DNA of 64,000 nucleotides from Rubrimonas cliftonensis (GCF_900107585.1 NZ_FNQM01000007.1:1-64000), one strand, 5' to 3'; positions 36,999 through 46,318 are shown, numbered from the stretch's first letter. Notes: generated by a model not told the origin, from the sequence alone. Program-made: numbers and translations.

Positions 36999-39243
36999 GG
37001 ATTTCGCCCCCGGCCCAGCGCCGACGCGCTTCGGGTCGAACAGCGGCCAGCCCATGACGCGGCGCGACGGGGTCGCCAAGGTCACCGGCGCCGCCGCCTT
37101 CGCCGCCGACGCCCGCCCCGAAGGCCTCCTGCACGCCGTCGTCGCCACCAGCACGGTCGCGCGCGGCCGCGTCGGCGTTCTCGACGTCGCGGCGGCGCTG
37201 GCGCATCCCGGCGTTCTGGACGTGATGACGCCGACGAACCGGCCCGCGCTCGCCGCGGACCCCGACGACAAGCCGCACCGCTTCAGCTTCCGGTTCGAGG
37301 CGCTGCAGGACGACCGCGTGCGCTACGCCGGCCAGCCGATCGCGCTCGTGACCGCCGAGACGCCGGAGGCCGCCGCCGAGGGCGCGCGGCTGCTGGCGCC
37401 GCGCTACGAGGCCGAGGCCCCGCGCCTCGGCTTCGAGGGCGGCGTGGCCTATGCGCCGGAGACGGTCGGCATCGGCTCCCCGCCGCAGTTCTCGCGCGGC
37501 GACGTCGAGGCCGGTCTGGCGACGGCGGCGCGCAGGATCGAGGCGCATTACGAGACGCCGGCCCAGTATCACAACGCTATGGAGCCGCACGCCGTCGTCG
37601 CGCAGTGGGACGGCGACCGCCTCATCCTCGACCTGCCCCATCAGGCGCCCGTGCTCGGCCGGGCGATGTTCGCCGCGTTCTTCGGCGCGCCGCCCGAGAA
37701 CGTCCTGATCCGGACGCCGTTCATCGGCGGGGGCTTCGGCTCCAAGGCGCTCGTGACCGGGGCCCATGTCCTCGCGGTCCTCGCGGCGCGAAAGCTGGGG
37801 CGGCCCGTGAAGCTCGCGCTGCGCCGCGACCAGATGTTCGGCCCCGTGGGCCATCGCGGCGCGACGCGGCAGACGCTGCGGCTGGGGATCGACGCGCAGG
37901 GGCGGCTCACCGCGCTGGAGCACCGTTCGGACGGCATGACGTCGAGCTTCGACGAGTTCGTGGAGCCCGCCGCCAACGCCTCGAAGAACCTCTACGCCGC
38001 GCCCGCCATCGCCGTCTCCCATGGCGGCGTGCGGGCCGACATCGGCACGCCGATGGCGATGCGCGCGCCGGGCGAGGCGTCGGGCTCGGCGGCGCTGGAA
38101 TGCGCCGTCGACGAGGCCGCGCTGGCCGCCGGTCTCGACCCGCTGGCGTTCCGACTGCTCAACTACGCCGAGACCGACCCCGCCAGCGGCCTGCCGTTCT
38201 CCTCCAAGGCGCTGCGCGCCTGCTACGCGGACGGCGCCGGGCGCTTCGGCTGGGCCGGGCGACCGCTGGAGCCGCGGCGGATGCGCGACGCGCAGGGCCG
38301 CCTGCTCGGCTGGGGCATAGGCACCGCGCAGTTCCCCGCGACCATGTTCGCCGCGCAGGCGCGCGCGACGATCCGGGCCGACGGCGGGGCCGCGCTCGAG
38401 ATCGCCGGCGTCGACATGGGGCAGGGCGCCTGGACGGCGCTGGCGCAGATCGCGGCCGACGGCGTCGGCCTCGACGCCGGGCGGATCGAGCTGCGCTCGG
38501 GTTCCTCCGACCTGCCTGACGGCGGGATCGCCGGCGGCTCGGGCCACACCGCCACGGCGGGCTCGGCGCTGCACGCCGCCGGCGGCGACGCGCTCGCGAA
38601 GCTTTTCGAGATCGCCGCCGCCGACCCGGCCTCGCCGCTCTTCGGCGCTGACAACGCGGGCTTCGTCGCCAGAGACGGCAGGCTGCGCCGGCGCGACGAC
38701 GACAGCCGGTCGGAGAGCTACGGCGAGATCCTCGCCCGCGCCGGCCTGTCCGAAGTGGTCGGAAGCGGAGCGGCCTCGCGGCCGCCCTCCGTCGCCGAGG
38801 CCTGCGCCATGTTCGCCCATGGCGCGGTGTTCGCGGAGGTCGCGGTGGACCCCGACCTCTGCCAGATCCGCGTCACGCGCATGGTCGGCGCCTTCGCGGC
38901 GGGGCGGATCGTCAACCCGCTGCTGGCGCGCAGCCAGCTCGAGGGCGGCATGATCTGGGGCCTGTCCTTCGCGCTCCACGAGGAGGCGGAGCACGACCGG
39001 GTCAGCGGCCGGGTGATCAACGCCGACCTCGCCGGCTACCATGTGCCCTCGCACGCGGACATTCCGGCGCTGGACGTCCTGCTGGTCGACGAGGCCGATG
39101 CGCAGGTCAACCCGCTGGGCGTGAAGGGCGTGGGAGAGCTGGGGATCACCGGCGCCGCAGGGGCGATCGCCAACGCGATCTGGCACGCCACGGGCGTGAG
39201 GGCGCGCCGTTTCCCCATCCGCATCGAGGCGCTGATGGGCTGA
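36991..39243 (+). CDS. Aldehyde oxidoreductase molybdenum cofactor subunit (PaoC-like)
   Basis: The 750-residue subunit contains the molybdenum hydroxylase core: GVAKVTGAAAFAADA near the start, the substrate-channel TPFIGGGFGSKALV, MRAPGEASGSAALE, GQGAWTALAQIAAD and the catalytic Glu in VKGVGELGITGAAGAIANAIWHATG. Length fits PaoC (about 730). It oxidises an aldehyde to a carboxylate with water as oxygen source. Position beside formaldehyde-generating methylamine genes suggests a detoxifying role, which is inference. Confidence 0.93.
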   Translation: MPEDFAPGPAPTRFGSNSGQPMTRRDGVAKVTGAAAFAADARPEGLLHAVVATSTVARGRVGVLDVAAALAHPGVLDVMTPTNRPALAADPDDKPHRFSFRFEALQDDRVRYAGQPIALVTAETPEAAAEGARLLAPRYEAEAPRLGFEGGVAYAPETVGIGSPPQFSRGDVEAGLATAARRIEAHYETPAQYHNAMEPHAVVAQWDGDRLILDLPHQAPVLGRAMFAAFFGAPPENVLIRTPFIGGGFGSKALVTGAHVLAVLAARKLGRPVKLALRRDQMFGPVGHRGATRQTLRLGIDAQGRLTALEHRSDGMTSSFDEFVEPAANASKNLYAAPAIAVSHGGVRADIGTPMAMRAPGEASGSAALECAVDEAALAAGLDPLAFRLLNYAETDPASGLPFSSKALRACYADGAGRFGWAGRPLEPRRMRDAQGRLLGWGIGTAQFPATMFAAQARATIRADGGAALEIAGVDMGQGAWTALAQIAADGVGLDAGRIELRSGSSDLPDGGIAGGSGHTATAGSALHAAGGDALAKLFEIAAADPASPLFGADNAGFVARDGRLRRRDDDSRSESYGEILARAGLSEVVGSGAASRPPSVAEACAMFAHGAVFAEVAVDPDLCQIRVTRMVGAFAAGRIVNPLLARSQLEGGMIWGLSFALHEEAEHDRVSGRVINADLAGYHVPSHADIPALDVLLVDEADAQVNPLGVKGVGELGITGAAGAIANAIWHATGVRARRFPIRIEALMG

Positions 39244-39289
39244 CCGCCGGGGCCGCGCCGCGCGCCGCCCGGCCGCCCGCTCCGCTTGC

Positions 39290-40099
39290 TCAGCTTCCCA
39301 CGCGCAGGGGCGAGACGAGGCTCCTGAGAGCCGCGATGACGCTGAGGGCGGTGATGCGGCCGGTGCGGGGATTGCCGGGGCTGGGGACGTTCTCGATGGT
39401 CATGGAGAAGCGGGCGCTGTCCGCTTCGACCGAGATGCTGTGGGTGTTGCGGTCCACGGTCGGGTCGGCCCAGACCTCCAGCAGGGTGCGGTCGGGCCCG
39501 ACGCCGGCGAGGCTGAGCGCGGCCGCGACGTTGAGGTTGGCGGGAAAGCCCAGCGCGCCCTCGCGCACGGAGCCCTGATAGACGCGCAGCGGCGCGGCGA
39601 GATTGTCGATGTCGATGGCGTTCCTGACCAGCCACGGCGCGCCGGCGAGCCCGGCCGGCGGCTTGCGCGTGACCATCGTGACCGAGCGCACCTCGCCCTC
39701 GGCGACGGCGCGCACGGCGTCGAAGCCCAGCAGCGCGCCGGTGGGCGCGACGATGCGGCCGCCATGGGCCTCGGCCAGCGCCACGAGATCCCAGTGGGCG
39801 AGCAGCTGGCCGACGCTGAGCGGCATGAAGATGCGCCCCGCCTTCAGCGTCGGCTCGGCGACAGTGCGAAAGAGCGCCGGCGGCAGGCACTCGACAACCA
39901 CGTCGCAGACCGCATGCAGGGCGTCGGGCGCGAGGAACGGCCCCTCGAAGCCCGGCAGCGCGGCGCGGGCCCTGGCCTCGTCGCGCACGCTGACCGCCCC
40001 CAGCCGAAGCCCCTCGGCGCCGGCCAGCAGGCGCGCGGCCACCGCGCCGCCGGCGGCCCCGAGACCCGCGACGCCCACCGTCATCATCCGCACGGCCAT
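39290..40099 (-). CDS. L-aspartate dehydrogenase-like protein
   Basis: With the ATG at 40099 (GGGAG 6 bases upstream) the protein has 269 residues, the size of aspartate dehydrogenases. It has a Rossmann nucleotide motif VGVAGLGAAGGAVAARLL, a central GRIVAPTGALLG, and the family's FPANLNVAAALSLAG and EVWADPTVDRNTHSI, the latter with the catalytic His. NAD(P)-dependent oxidative deamination of aspartate, or the reverse, is expected. It lies between the aldehyde oxidoreductase and tdm with independent orientation relative to the former, so its link to either is unclear. Confidence 0.85.
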   Translation of the reverse strand: MAVRMMTVGVAGLGAAGGAVAARLLAGAEGLRLGAVSVRDEARARAALPGFEGPFLAPDALHAVCDVVVECLPPALFRTVAEPTLKAGRIFMPLSVGQLLAHWDLVALAEAHGGRIVAPTGALLGFDAVRAVAEGEVRSVTMVTRKPPAGLAGAPWLVRNAIDIDNLAAPLRVYQGSVREGALGFPANLNVAAALSLAGVGPDRTLLEVWADPTVDRNTHSISVEADSARFSMTIENVPSPGNPRTGRITALSVIAALRSLVSPLRVGS

Positions 40100-40193
40100 C
40101 GCCCGCTCCCGCATCCCGAACCTCGCCCGCAGCATCGGCGCCCGCGGCCCGAGCGCAAGCGTCCTGCCCGGGCGCCTGGCCCGGACGCCCTGA

Positions 40194-42521
40194 TCAGGCG
40201 CGCACGCGGGTCTTCTCAGGGTCGTAGAACGGGAACGGCGCCGTCTCGGCGGGCGCGCGCTCCATGAAGCCGTCGAGCCTGCCCACCTCGAAGGGGCCGG
40301 CGGCGGCGACGTCGACCCGCGCCAGCGCGATGACGCCGCCGAGGCTGGGGGACCGCGTGGCGGAGGTGATCTCGCCGACCTGCGCGCGGCCCGTGAAGAC
40401 GCCGTCGCCCCGGCCGGGAATGCGCCCGCCGCCGAGCCGCAGGCCGATCAGCCGCCGCTGGGGATGGGCCTTGCGCGCCTCCAGCGCGGCGCGGCCGATG
40501 AAGTCGTCGGGGGTCTTGAGCGAGACCGCGAAGCCTATGCCGGCCTCGAACGGGTCGGTCCTGCTGCAGAACTCCGCGCCCGCCGCCACGAGGCCCGCCT
40601 CGATGCGCAGCATGTCGAGCGCCTCGAGCCCCATCGCCGCCAGACCGTGCGGCGCGCCGGCCTCGCGCAGCGCGTCCCACACCGCTTCCGCGTCGCGCGG
40701 GTGGCAAAACAACTCATAGCCGAGCTCGCCCGTGTAGCCGGTGCGCGAGACCACGACAGCCGGGCCCTCCCAGCCGGCGATGCGGCCGACGGTGAAGCGG
40801 AACCAGCCCAGCGAATCGGCCGCCGGGCGGTCCGGCGGCGTCCAGAGCACGGCCTTGAGGATGTCGCGCGACAGCGGCCCCTGCAGCGCCACGTTGCAGA
40901 GCTGATCGGTGGAGGTCTTCACCCAGGCGTCGAGGCCGTGGGCGCCGGCGGTCTCGCGCAGGTGGAGCGCGCTGTCGTCGGCGCCGCAGATCCAGCGGAA
41001 ATTGTCCGGCCCCAGCCGCGCGAGCGTGCCGTCGTCGATCATCCCGCCATGCTCGAAGCACAGCGCCGAATAGCTCACCTGCCCGACCGAGAGCCGCCGC
41101 ACGTCCCGCGTCAGGCAGAGCTGGAGCAGGTTCTCCGCGTCCGGCCCGATCACCTCCACCTTGCGCAGCGCCGAGAGGTCGATGAGCGCGGCGCGCTCGC
41201 GGCAGGCCCAGTATTCGCCGACGGCGCCCTCGCCGGGGAACACGCTCGGCAGCCAGAAACCGTTGTAGGCGGCGAAACTCTCCGTCAGCGCCGACGTGCG
41301 GGGGTGGAACCCGGTCTCCTTGGTCATCTCTGGCTCCGCGTCGGGCGTCTTGCGCCAGGCCGTCGCGCGGCTGAACCGCTCCTGCGGGCCATGCACGCGG
41401 ACCTGGATCTCGGTGGGGTCGAAGCCGTTGGTGGCGTCGATGTCCGAGGGGCAGGCGGTGGAGAAGCAGACCAGATCGGTCATGGCGCGCAGCAGCACAT
41501 AGTCGCCGGGCCGCGACCACGGCTCGTCGAGCCCGATCTGCAGCGCCTCGTCGAGGGCGGTGTTGTAGAAGAAGTTGACCGCCGGCCAGCCCTCGCGTTC
41601 GGGGATGCTCCAGGGCGCCGCCTGAAGGTTGAGGTTGTCGGAGCAGTTCACATGGCCCGGATAGCCCATCGCGGCGTAGTAGCGCGCGGTGCAGGCCAGC
41701 CCGAACATGTCGTGGCGGCCGCAGGTGTCGCGCACCACCTCGACCAGCGGCTCGAGATCCTGGCTGAAGAACTTCGCGCCGAGGCCCGGCGCCGGGTAGA
41801 GGCCGCCGGTCATGGAGCGGGTGGCGGTCGGGTCGATCTCACGCGGGCGGCCCCGGTCGAGCGCGCGGCGGCTGAAGGCCTGGAAGTCGGAACACTCGCG
41901 GCCCTGCACGTCGAGGATCTGAATCCAGCCGCCCTTCGGCACCTCGTAGGCGATGGCGCGGCCGGGGTCGATACGGATGTCCAGCATCGCGTCGGCGAGC
42001 GGCTCCGTGGGCCTGCGCCGGAAGGACGGGCCGGCGGCGGCGCGGGTCACGACGACGCGCAGCTCGGTCGGCGGCGTCTGCGCGTCGGGCGCCATGGCGC
42101 CGCCCGGCGCGACGATCAGCGCGACGCCCGCCTCCGTCGCGGTGAAGGACGCGGTGGCGCCCGGCGGGCTTTCGGCGCCGAAGACGGCCGCGGCGTCGGC
42201 CCGCGTCAGGTCGATCCCCCGCCGCAGGCAGGCGGCGCGCAGCCGGTCGCCGCCTGCGGGCGCCGCGTCGAGCCGCGCGCGCGGCCCCGGCGCGCCGAAA
42301 AGGCCGGGAGCGCTGGCGCCCGCGGCGTCGAAGCTCGCCAGAAGCGCGGGCTGGGCGCCCTCGGGGTCGGCGATCTCCAGCCGGTCGCCGGCGCCGAGGT
42401 CGAGCAGCAGCGCGCCGCCGCCCGGCACGCGCCGCCGCTCCACGCCCGGCGCTGAGAGGCCGCGGCGCACAACGCCGGAGCCTCGCGGTCGGCCGCGCGG
42501 CGGCGACGCGAGCGCCGTCAC
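40194..42521 (-). CDS. tdm: Trimethylamine N-oxide demethylase Tdm
   Basis: The 775-residue protein has the two-domain layout of Tdm: a zinc DUF1989 domain (about residues 180-380) and a GcvT-like tetrahydrofolate domain (about 400-770, with ALIDLSALRKVEVIGPDA and GYTGELGYELFCHP). Cys277, Cys293 and Cys357 have the 16- and 64-residue spacing that I recall for the zinc ligands of Methylocella Tdm. The enzyme splits TMAO into dimethylamine and formaldehyde, with the folate domain able to trap the one-carbon unit. The gene lies 4 bases after tmm, which makes its substrate. An aminomethyltransferase label would describe only the C-terminal half. Confidence 0.93.
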   Translation of the reverse strand: MTALASPPRGRPRGSGVVRRGLSAPGVERRRVPGGGALLLDLGAGDRLEIADPEGAQPALLASFDAAGASAPGLFGAPGPRARLDAAPAGGDRLRAACLRRGIDLTRADAAAVFGAESPPGATASFTATEAGVALIVAPGGAMAPDAQTPPTELRVVVTRAAAGPSFRRRPTEPLADAMLDIRIDPGRAIAYEVPKGGWIQILDVQGRECSDFQAFSRRALDRGRPREIDPTATRSMTGGLYPAPGLGAKFFSQDLEPLVEVVRDTCGRHDMFGLACTARYYAAMGYPGHVNCSDNLNLQAAPWSIPEREGWPAVNFFYNTALDEALQIGLDEPWSRPGDYVLLRAMTDLVCFSTACPSDIDATNGFDPTEIQVRVHGPQERFSRATAWRKTPDAEPEMTKETGFHPRTSALTESFAAYNGFWLPSVFPGEGAVGEYWACRERAALIDLSALRKVEVIGPDAENLLQLCLTRDVRRLSVGQVSYSALCFEHGGMIDDGTLARLGPDNFRWICGADDSALHLRETAGAHGLDAWVKTSTDQLCNVALQGPLSRDILKAVLWTPPDRPAADSLGWFRFTVGRIAGWEGPAVVVSRTGYTGELGYELFCHPRDAEAVWDALREAGAPHGLAAMGLEALDMLRIEAGLVAAGAEFCSRTDPFEAGIGFAVSLKTPDDFIGRAALEARKAHPQRRLIGLRLGGGRIPGRGDGVFTGRAQVGEITSATRSPSLGGVIALARVDVAAAGPFEVGRLDGFMERAPAETAPFPFYDPEKTRVRA

Positions 42522-42525
42522 GGTA

Positions 42526-43872
42526 TCATTCCGCCGCGGCGCGGACGGCGAGGAAGGTCTCCATGCCGTCGTCCATCGCGTCGGCCCAGGGCGTGTGGTG
42601 CACGGGGGCCATCGTTCCGGTCACGGGAGAGGGATAGGCCTTGTCGCGATAGCCGACGATGGACGCCTCCTTGTCGCGCTTCCACGACTTGAAGCTCGCC
42701 GCCGCGCTGGCGAGGTCGAAGGGCGGATAGTCCGTCGCGTGCGCCAGCTCCCGCACATAGGCCGTCTGGAAGTCGATCGCCATGTAGCCGCCGTCGACAG
42801 CCGCCTCGCGCGCGGCCCACGCCGCCATGTCCGCCTCCATCGCGTCTGGCCCCGGCAGGGCGATGCGGCCGAGGATGACGTCGCGGGCGTACCACGCCTC
42901 CGCGTCGAACATCGTGAAGGTGTACCACTGGTCCTGCATGCCGAGGTAGAACACGTTCGGATTGGCCGCCCACGCCACGCCCTTGTAGAGACCCGGCGCA
43001 TAGAGGCGGTTGCGCGTGCGCAGGCGCAGGCTCTCCTCCATGAACGGGAAGTGGTGCCTGTAGCCGGTGCAGAGCAGGACGGCGTCGAAACGCTTCGACG
43101 AGCCGTCGGAGAAATGCGCGACGTCGCCTTCGAAGCGCGTCACCAGCGGGCGTTCGTCCACCCGGTCTGGCCAGTTGAAGCCCATCGGCGCGCTGCGCCA
43201 TGTCATCGTCACCGTCTTCGCGCCGTACTTCCAGCACTGCAGGCCGACATCCTCGGCGGAGTAGCTCGCGCCCACCACCAGCAGGTCGAGGCCGGTGAAG
43301 TTGCGCGCGTCGCGGAAGTCGTGGGCGTGCAGCACGCGGCCGGGGAAATCGGCCAGCCCCTCGAACTCCGGAACGTTCGGCGTCGAGAAATGTCCCGTCG
43401 CGACGATCACCTTGTCGAAGTCGTCCGTGACCTCCTCGCCGGTCGCGAGGTTCTCGGAGATCACCGTGAAGCCGTCGCCGAAAGGCTCCACCCGGCGCAC
43501 GACGGTCTCGAAGCGGATCCAGTCGCGGAAGCCGGACTTCTCCGCGCGGCCTGCGATGTAGTCGCGCAGCACGGCCCGCGGCGGATAGGAGGGGATCGGC
43601 CGCCCGAAATGCTCCTCGAAGCTGTAGTCGGCGAACTCCAGGCATTCCTTTGGACCATTGGACCAGAGATGGCGGTACATCGAGCCATGGACCGGCTCGC
43701 CGCTGGCGTCGAGACCGGTGCGCCATGTCAGCGTCCACAGGCCGCCCCAGTCCGCCTGCTTCTCGAAGCACACGATCTCGGGGATGGTCGCGCCCGCGTC
43801 CCGCGCCCTTGCGAAGGCGCGCATCTGGGCCAGTCCGCTCGGCCCGGCGCCGATGATCGCCACACGAGTCAT
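42526..43872 (-). CDS. tmm: Trimethylamine monooxygenase Tmm
   Basis: The 448-residue flavoprotein has the FAD motif GAGPSGLAQ near the start, the FMO fingerprint FPGRVLHAHDF, and the NADP motif VVGASYSAEDVG. Stretches characteristic of bacterial Tmm are nearly intact: VCFEKQADWGGLWTLTWRTG, HGSMYRHLWSNGPKECLEF, YLGMQDQWYTFTMFDA and the C-terminal GTMAPVHHTPWADAMDD. It oxidises trimethylamine to TMAO with NADPH and oxygen. It is the first gene of the leftward tmm-tdm pair, divergent from the XRE-cupin regulator. Confidence 0.96.
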   Translation of the reverse strand: MTRVAIIGAGPSGLAQMRAFARARDAGATIPEIVCFEKQADWGGLWTLTWRTGLDASGEPVHGSMYRHLWSNGPKECLEFADYSFEEHFGRPIPSYPPRAVLRDYIAGRAEKSGFRDWIRFETVVRRVEPFGDGFTVISENLATGEEVTDDFDKVIVATGHFSTPNVPEFEGLADFPGRVLHAHDFRDARNFTGLDLLVVGASYSAEDVGLQCWKYGAKTVTMTWRSAPMGFNWPDRVDERPLVTRFEGDVAHFSDGSSKRFDAVLLCTGYRHHFPFMEESLRLRTRNRLYAPGLYKGVAWAANPNVFYLGMQDQWYTFTMFDAEAWYARDVILGRIALPGPDAMEADMAAWAAREAAVDGGYMAIDFQTAYVRELAHATDYPPFDLASAAASFKSWKRDKEASIVGYRDKAYPSPVTGTMAPVHHTPWADAMDDGMETFLAVRAAAE

Positions 43873-43929
43873 GCCGTTCTCCCTGCCGCTCGCCGCTCAG
43901 CTTCGACCGGCTTTTCATGGAAGTCAAAA

Positions 43930-43944
43930 AATTTTCACCGTGAA
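43930..43944. promoter_or_regulatory. Putative regulator site in the tmm / XRE-cupin divergent promoter
   Basis: AATTTTCACCGTGAA contains the 11-bp palindrome TTCAC-C-GTGAA. Its left part, AATTTTCAC, reappears in reverse orientation (GTGAAAATT, 44651-44659) upstream of mgsA. The two copies lie on either side of the regulator gene, as expected if its product controls both operons. Confidence 0.5.
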
Positions 43945-44017
43945 CGGGTGCGTGTGCGATAATTGCGGGACGGTGCGCGACGGACGATAGTGACGCGGGC
44001 GGCGAGGGTGGACGTGT

Positions 44018-44638
44018 ATGGACCAGATCATCGGAGAACAGCCGGAGGTCTCTCCGCCGAGAGAGCCGCAGCCCAAGGAACTTGAGGCGTGGATCGGCGC
44101 CCAGGTGCGGGAGATGCGCACGGCGCTCGGCATGACCATGTCGGAACTCGCGAAAAGCGCCTCGCTCTCGGTCGGCATGCTCTCCAAGATCGAGAACGGC
44201 CAGACCTCGCCCTCGCTCAACACGCTCCAGAACCTCGCCCAGGCGCTGAACATCCCTCTCGCCAGCTTCTTCACTAAATACGACGACAAGCGCGAGGCGA
44301 GCTACGTCCGCAGCGGCGAGGGGCTGACCATCGAGCGGCGCGGCTCGCGTTCGGGCCATGTCTATCAGCTGCTCGGCGCCTCGCTGCGCAACAAGGTGCG
44401 GCTGGAGCCCTATCTCATCACGCTCACCGGCGACAGCGACGCCTATCCGATCTTTCAGCACGCCGGCGTGGAGTTCCTGTTCATGCTGGAGGGCTGCGTC
44501 GTCTACCGCCATGGCGACAAGAACTATCGGCTCGACCCGGGCGACGCGCTGTTCTTCGACGCCGAGGCGCCGCATGGCCCGCTGGAGCTGGTGACGCTGC
44601 CGTGTCGCTACCTGTCGATCATCGCCAGCGCCGAGTGA
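44018..44638 (+). CDS. XRE-family regulator with C-terminal cupin sensor domain
   Basis: The 206-residue protein has an XRE helix-turn-helix (about residues 26-85: VREMRTALGMTMSELAKSA, SLSVGMLSKIENGQTSPSLNTLQNLAQAL) and a cupin domain (about 125-200: HAGVEFLFMLEGCVVYRHGDKNYRLDPGDALFF). This combination typically senses a small molecule in the cupin pocket. It sits between the tmm-tdm and mgsABC-gmaS operons and is the obvious candidate regulator of methylamine use. It reads in the mgs direction, with 82 bases to mgsA. Confidence 0.93.
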   Translation: MDQIIGEQPEVSPPREPQPKELEAWIGAQVREMRTALGMTMSELAKSASLSVGMLSKIENGQTSPSLNTLQNLAQALNIPLASFFTKYDDKREASYVRSGEGLTIERRGSRSGHVYQLLGASLRNKVRLEPYLITLTGDSDAYPIFQHAGVEFLFMLEGCVVYRHGDKNYRLDPGDALFFDAEAPHGPLELVTLPCRYLSIIASAE

Positions 44639-44650
44639 GCCTTTACTGCT

Positions 44651-44659
44651 GTGAAAATT
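44651..44659 (+). promoter_or_regulatory. Putative XRE-cupin site upstream of mgsA
   Basis: GTGAAAATT, followed by ACTTTC, lies 61 bases before the mgsA start in an AT-rich gap. It is the reverse complement of the motif in the tmm promoter region. GAAA-N5-TTTC within it gives partial symmetry. The call rests on two copies only. Confidence 0.4.
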
Positions 44660-44720
44660 ACTTTCTTGCAGCGCAATCGGCGTGCGGCTATCAGCGTGTC
44701 GGGCGGAGTGGAGAGCGCGC

Positions 44721-45614
44721 ATGTGCGGAATCGCGGGGCTGTATCTGAAGGATGACGCGCTGCAGGGCGATCTGGGGCGCCTGACGGCGCTGATGATGCA
44801 CGAGATGCGCGGGCGCGGGCCGGATTCGGCGGGTTTCGCGGTCTATGGGGCCGCGGAGGCCGCGACGAAGCTGGTGCTGCTCGGCCCGGACGGGACCGAC
44901 TGGGCCGCGCTGGCGGCTCAGGCCGGCCGGGCTCTGGGCTGCGATGTCGCGGTCGACGCCATCGGCGACCATGCGGTGATGCGCACCGAGGCCGACGGCG
45001 ACGCGGCGCGCGCCTGGTTCATCGCCAACGCAAATGGCGTCACGGTGCTGTCGGTCGGCCGCTCGATCGAGGTGTTCAAGGGCGTGGGCGACCCCGACGC
45101 CGTCGCCGAGCGCTTCGGGCTTTCGGCGCGCGCCGGCACCCATGCGATCAGCCACACGCGGATGGCGACCGAGAGCGCGGTGACGACCGCCGGCTCGCAC
45201 CCGTTCTCCACCGGCGCCGACACCTGCCTCGTGCACAACGGCTCGCTCTCGAACCACAACCTGCTGCGCGAACGGCTGCAGGCGGCGGGCGAGCGCTTCC
45301 AGACCGAGAACGACAGCGAGGTGGCCGCGGGCTATCTCGCCGAGCGGATGCGCCGCGGCGCGACGCTGGCCGACGCGCTGAAGGCGGGGCTGAGGGATTT
45401 CGACGGCTTCTACACTTTCGCCATCGGCACGGCGGACGGCTTCGCGGTGCTGCGCGACCCCATCGCCTGCAAGCCGGCGGTTATGGCCGAGACCGACGGC
45501 TGGGTGGCGATGGCCAGCGAGTTCCGCGCCATCGCGAAGCTGCCCGACGTGGCCAACGCCCGCATCTGGGAGCCGAAGCCTTCCGAAATCTACGCCTGGA
45601 GCCGCGCCGCATGA
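44721..45614 (+). CDS. mgsA: N-methylglutamate synthase subunit A (glutamine amidotransferase type)
   Basis: The ATG at 44721 places Cys at position 2, as needed for an N-terminal nucleophile after Met removal (CGIAGLYLKDD). The 297-residue protein has the class II glutamine amidotransferase landmarks: RGRGPDSAGFA, HTRMATESAVTTAGSHPF, LVHNGSLSNH and ENDSEVAAGYL. In the N-methylglutamate pathway the three Mgs subunits convert gamma-glutamylmethylamide and 2-oxoglutarate (or methylamine and glutamate) to N-methylglutamate. The stop overlaps mgsB as ATGA. Confidence 0.93.
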   Translation: MCGIAGLYLKDDALQGDLGRLTALMMHEMRGRGPDSAGFAVYGAAEAATKLVLLGPDGTDWAALAAQAGRALGCDVAVDAIGDHAVMRTEADGDAARAWFIANANGVTVLSVGRSIEVFKGVGDPDAVAERFGLSARAGTHAISHTRMATESAVTTAGSHPFSTGADTCLVHNGSLSNHNLLRERLQAAGERFQTENDSEVAAGYLAERMRRGATLADALKAGLRDFDGFYTFAIGTADGFAVLRDPIACKPAVMAETDGWVAMASEFRAIAKLPDVANARIWEPKPSEIYAWSRAA

Positions 45615-46306
45615 GCATCGCCGCACAGACCCTGCGCCCCAACGCGGCGCTCGACCTCGGGGCGATGTCCCTGCGCGAGGTCAACGCGGCCCTCAAGGCC
45701 GAGAGCGAGGGCGTGTTCGACGTGCTGAACCCAGGCGGCGCCCACGCCGTCGCCTGCGGGCTGAACGCTCCGGTCGAGGTGCATGTGCGCGGCCACGCGG
45801 GCTATTACGCCGCCGGCATGAACCGGCTCGCCTCGGTGACGATCCACGGCAACGCCGGAACCGGCGTCGCGGAGAACATGATGTCGGGGCTGGTGCGGGT
45901 GACAGGCGACGCCAGCCAGTCCGCAGGCGCGACGGCGCATGGCGGGATGCTGGTGATCGGGGGCGACGCCTCGGCGCGCTGCGGCATCTCGATGAAGGGC
46001 GTCGAGATCGTCGTGGGCGGCTCGGTCGGCCACATGTCGGCCTTCATGGCGCAGGCTGGCGCGCTGGCGGTGCTGGGCGACGCGGGCGAGGCTTTGGGCG
46101 ATTCGCTCTACGAGGCCCGGCTCTATGTGCGCGGCGCCGTCGCCAGCCTCGGCGCCGACTGCATCGAGAAGGAGATGCGCGACGAGCACCGCGCCCAGCT
46201 CGCCGACATGCTGGCGCGCGCCGGCATGGACGCCGACCCATCGGCGTTCCGCCGCTACGGCTCGGCGCGGAAACTCTACAACTTCAAGATCGACAACGCC
46301 TACTAA
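45611..46306 (+). CDS. mgsB: N-methylglutamate synthase subunit B (GltB C-terminal domain type)
   Basis: The 231-residue protein is made of the repeated Gly-rich turns of the glutamate synthase beta-helix domain, including GHAGYYAAGMNRLASVTIHG, NAGTGVAENMMSGLVRVTGD, GGMLVIGGDAS and GGSVGHMSAFMAQAGALAVLGD. It is a structural subunit that joins the amidotransferase and FMN subunits. Length and gene order (A-B-C) match known mgs operons. It overlaps mgsA by 4 bases and is 12 bases before mgsC. Confidence 0.93.
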   Translation: MSIAAQTLRPNAALDLGAMSLREVNAALKAESEGVFDVLNPGGAHAVACGLNAPVEVHVRGHAGYYAAGMNRLASVTIHGNAGTGVAENMMSGLVRVTGDASQSAGATAHGGMLVIGGDASARCGISMKGVEIVVGGSVGHMSAFMAQAGALAVLGDAGEALGDSLYEARLYVRGAVASLGADCIEKEMRDEHRAQLADMLARAGMDADPSAFRRYGSARKLYNFKIDNAY

Positions 46307-46318
46307 GGGACGCAGAGC

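Noticed and set aside
40194-42521. Glycine cleavage T-protein or DMSP demethylase (DmdA)
   Set aside because: The C-terminal half is GcvT-like, but the N-terminal zinc DUF1989 domain and the adjacent tmm gene identify Tdm.
42526-43872. Generic flavin monooxygenase or Baeyer-Villiger enzyme
   Set aside because: The fingerprint is of the FMO type and several stretches are those of bacterial Tmm, with tdm following after 4 bases.
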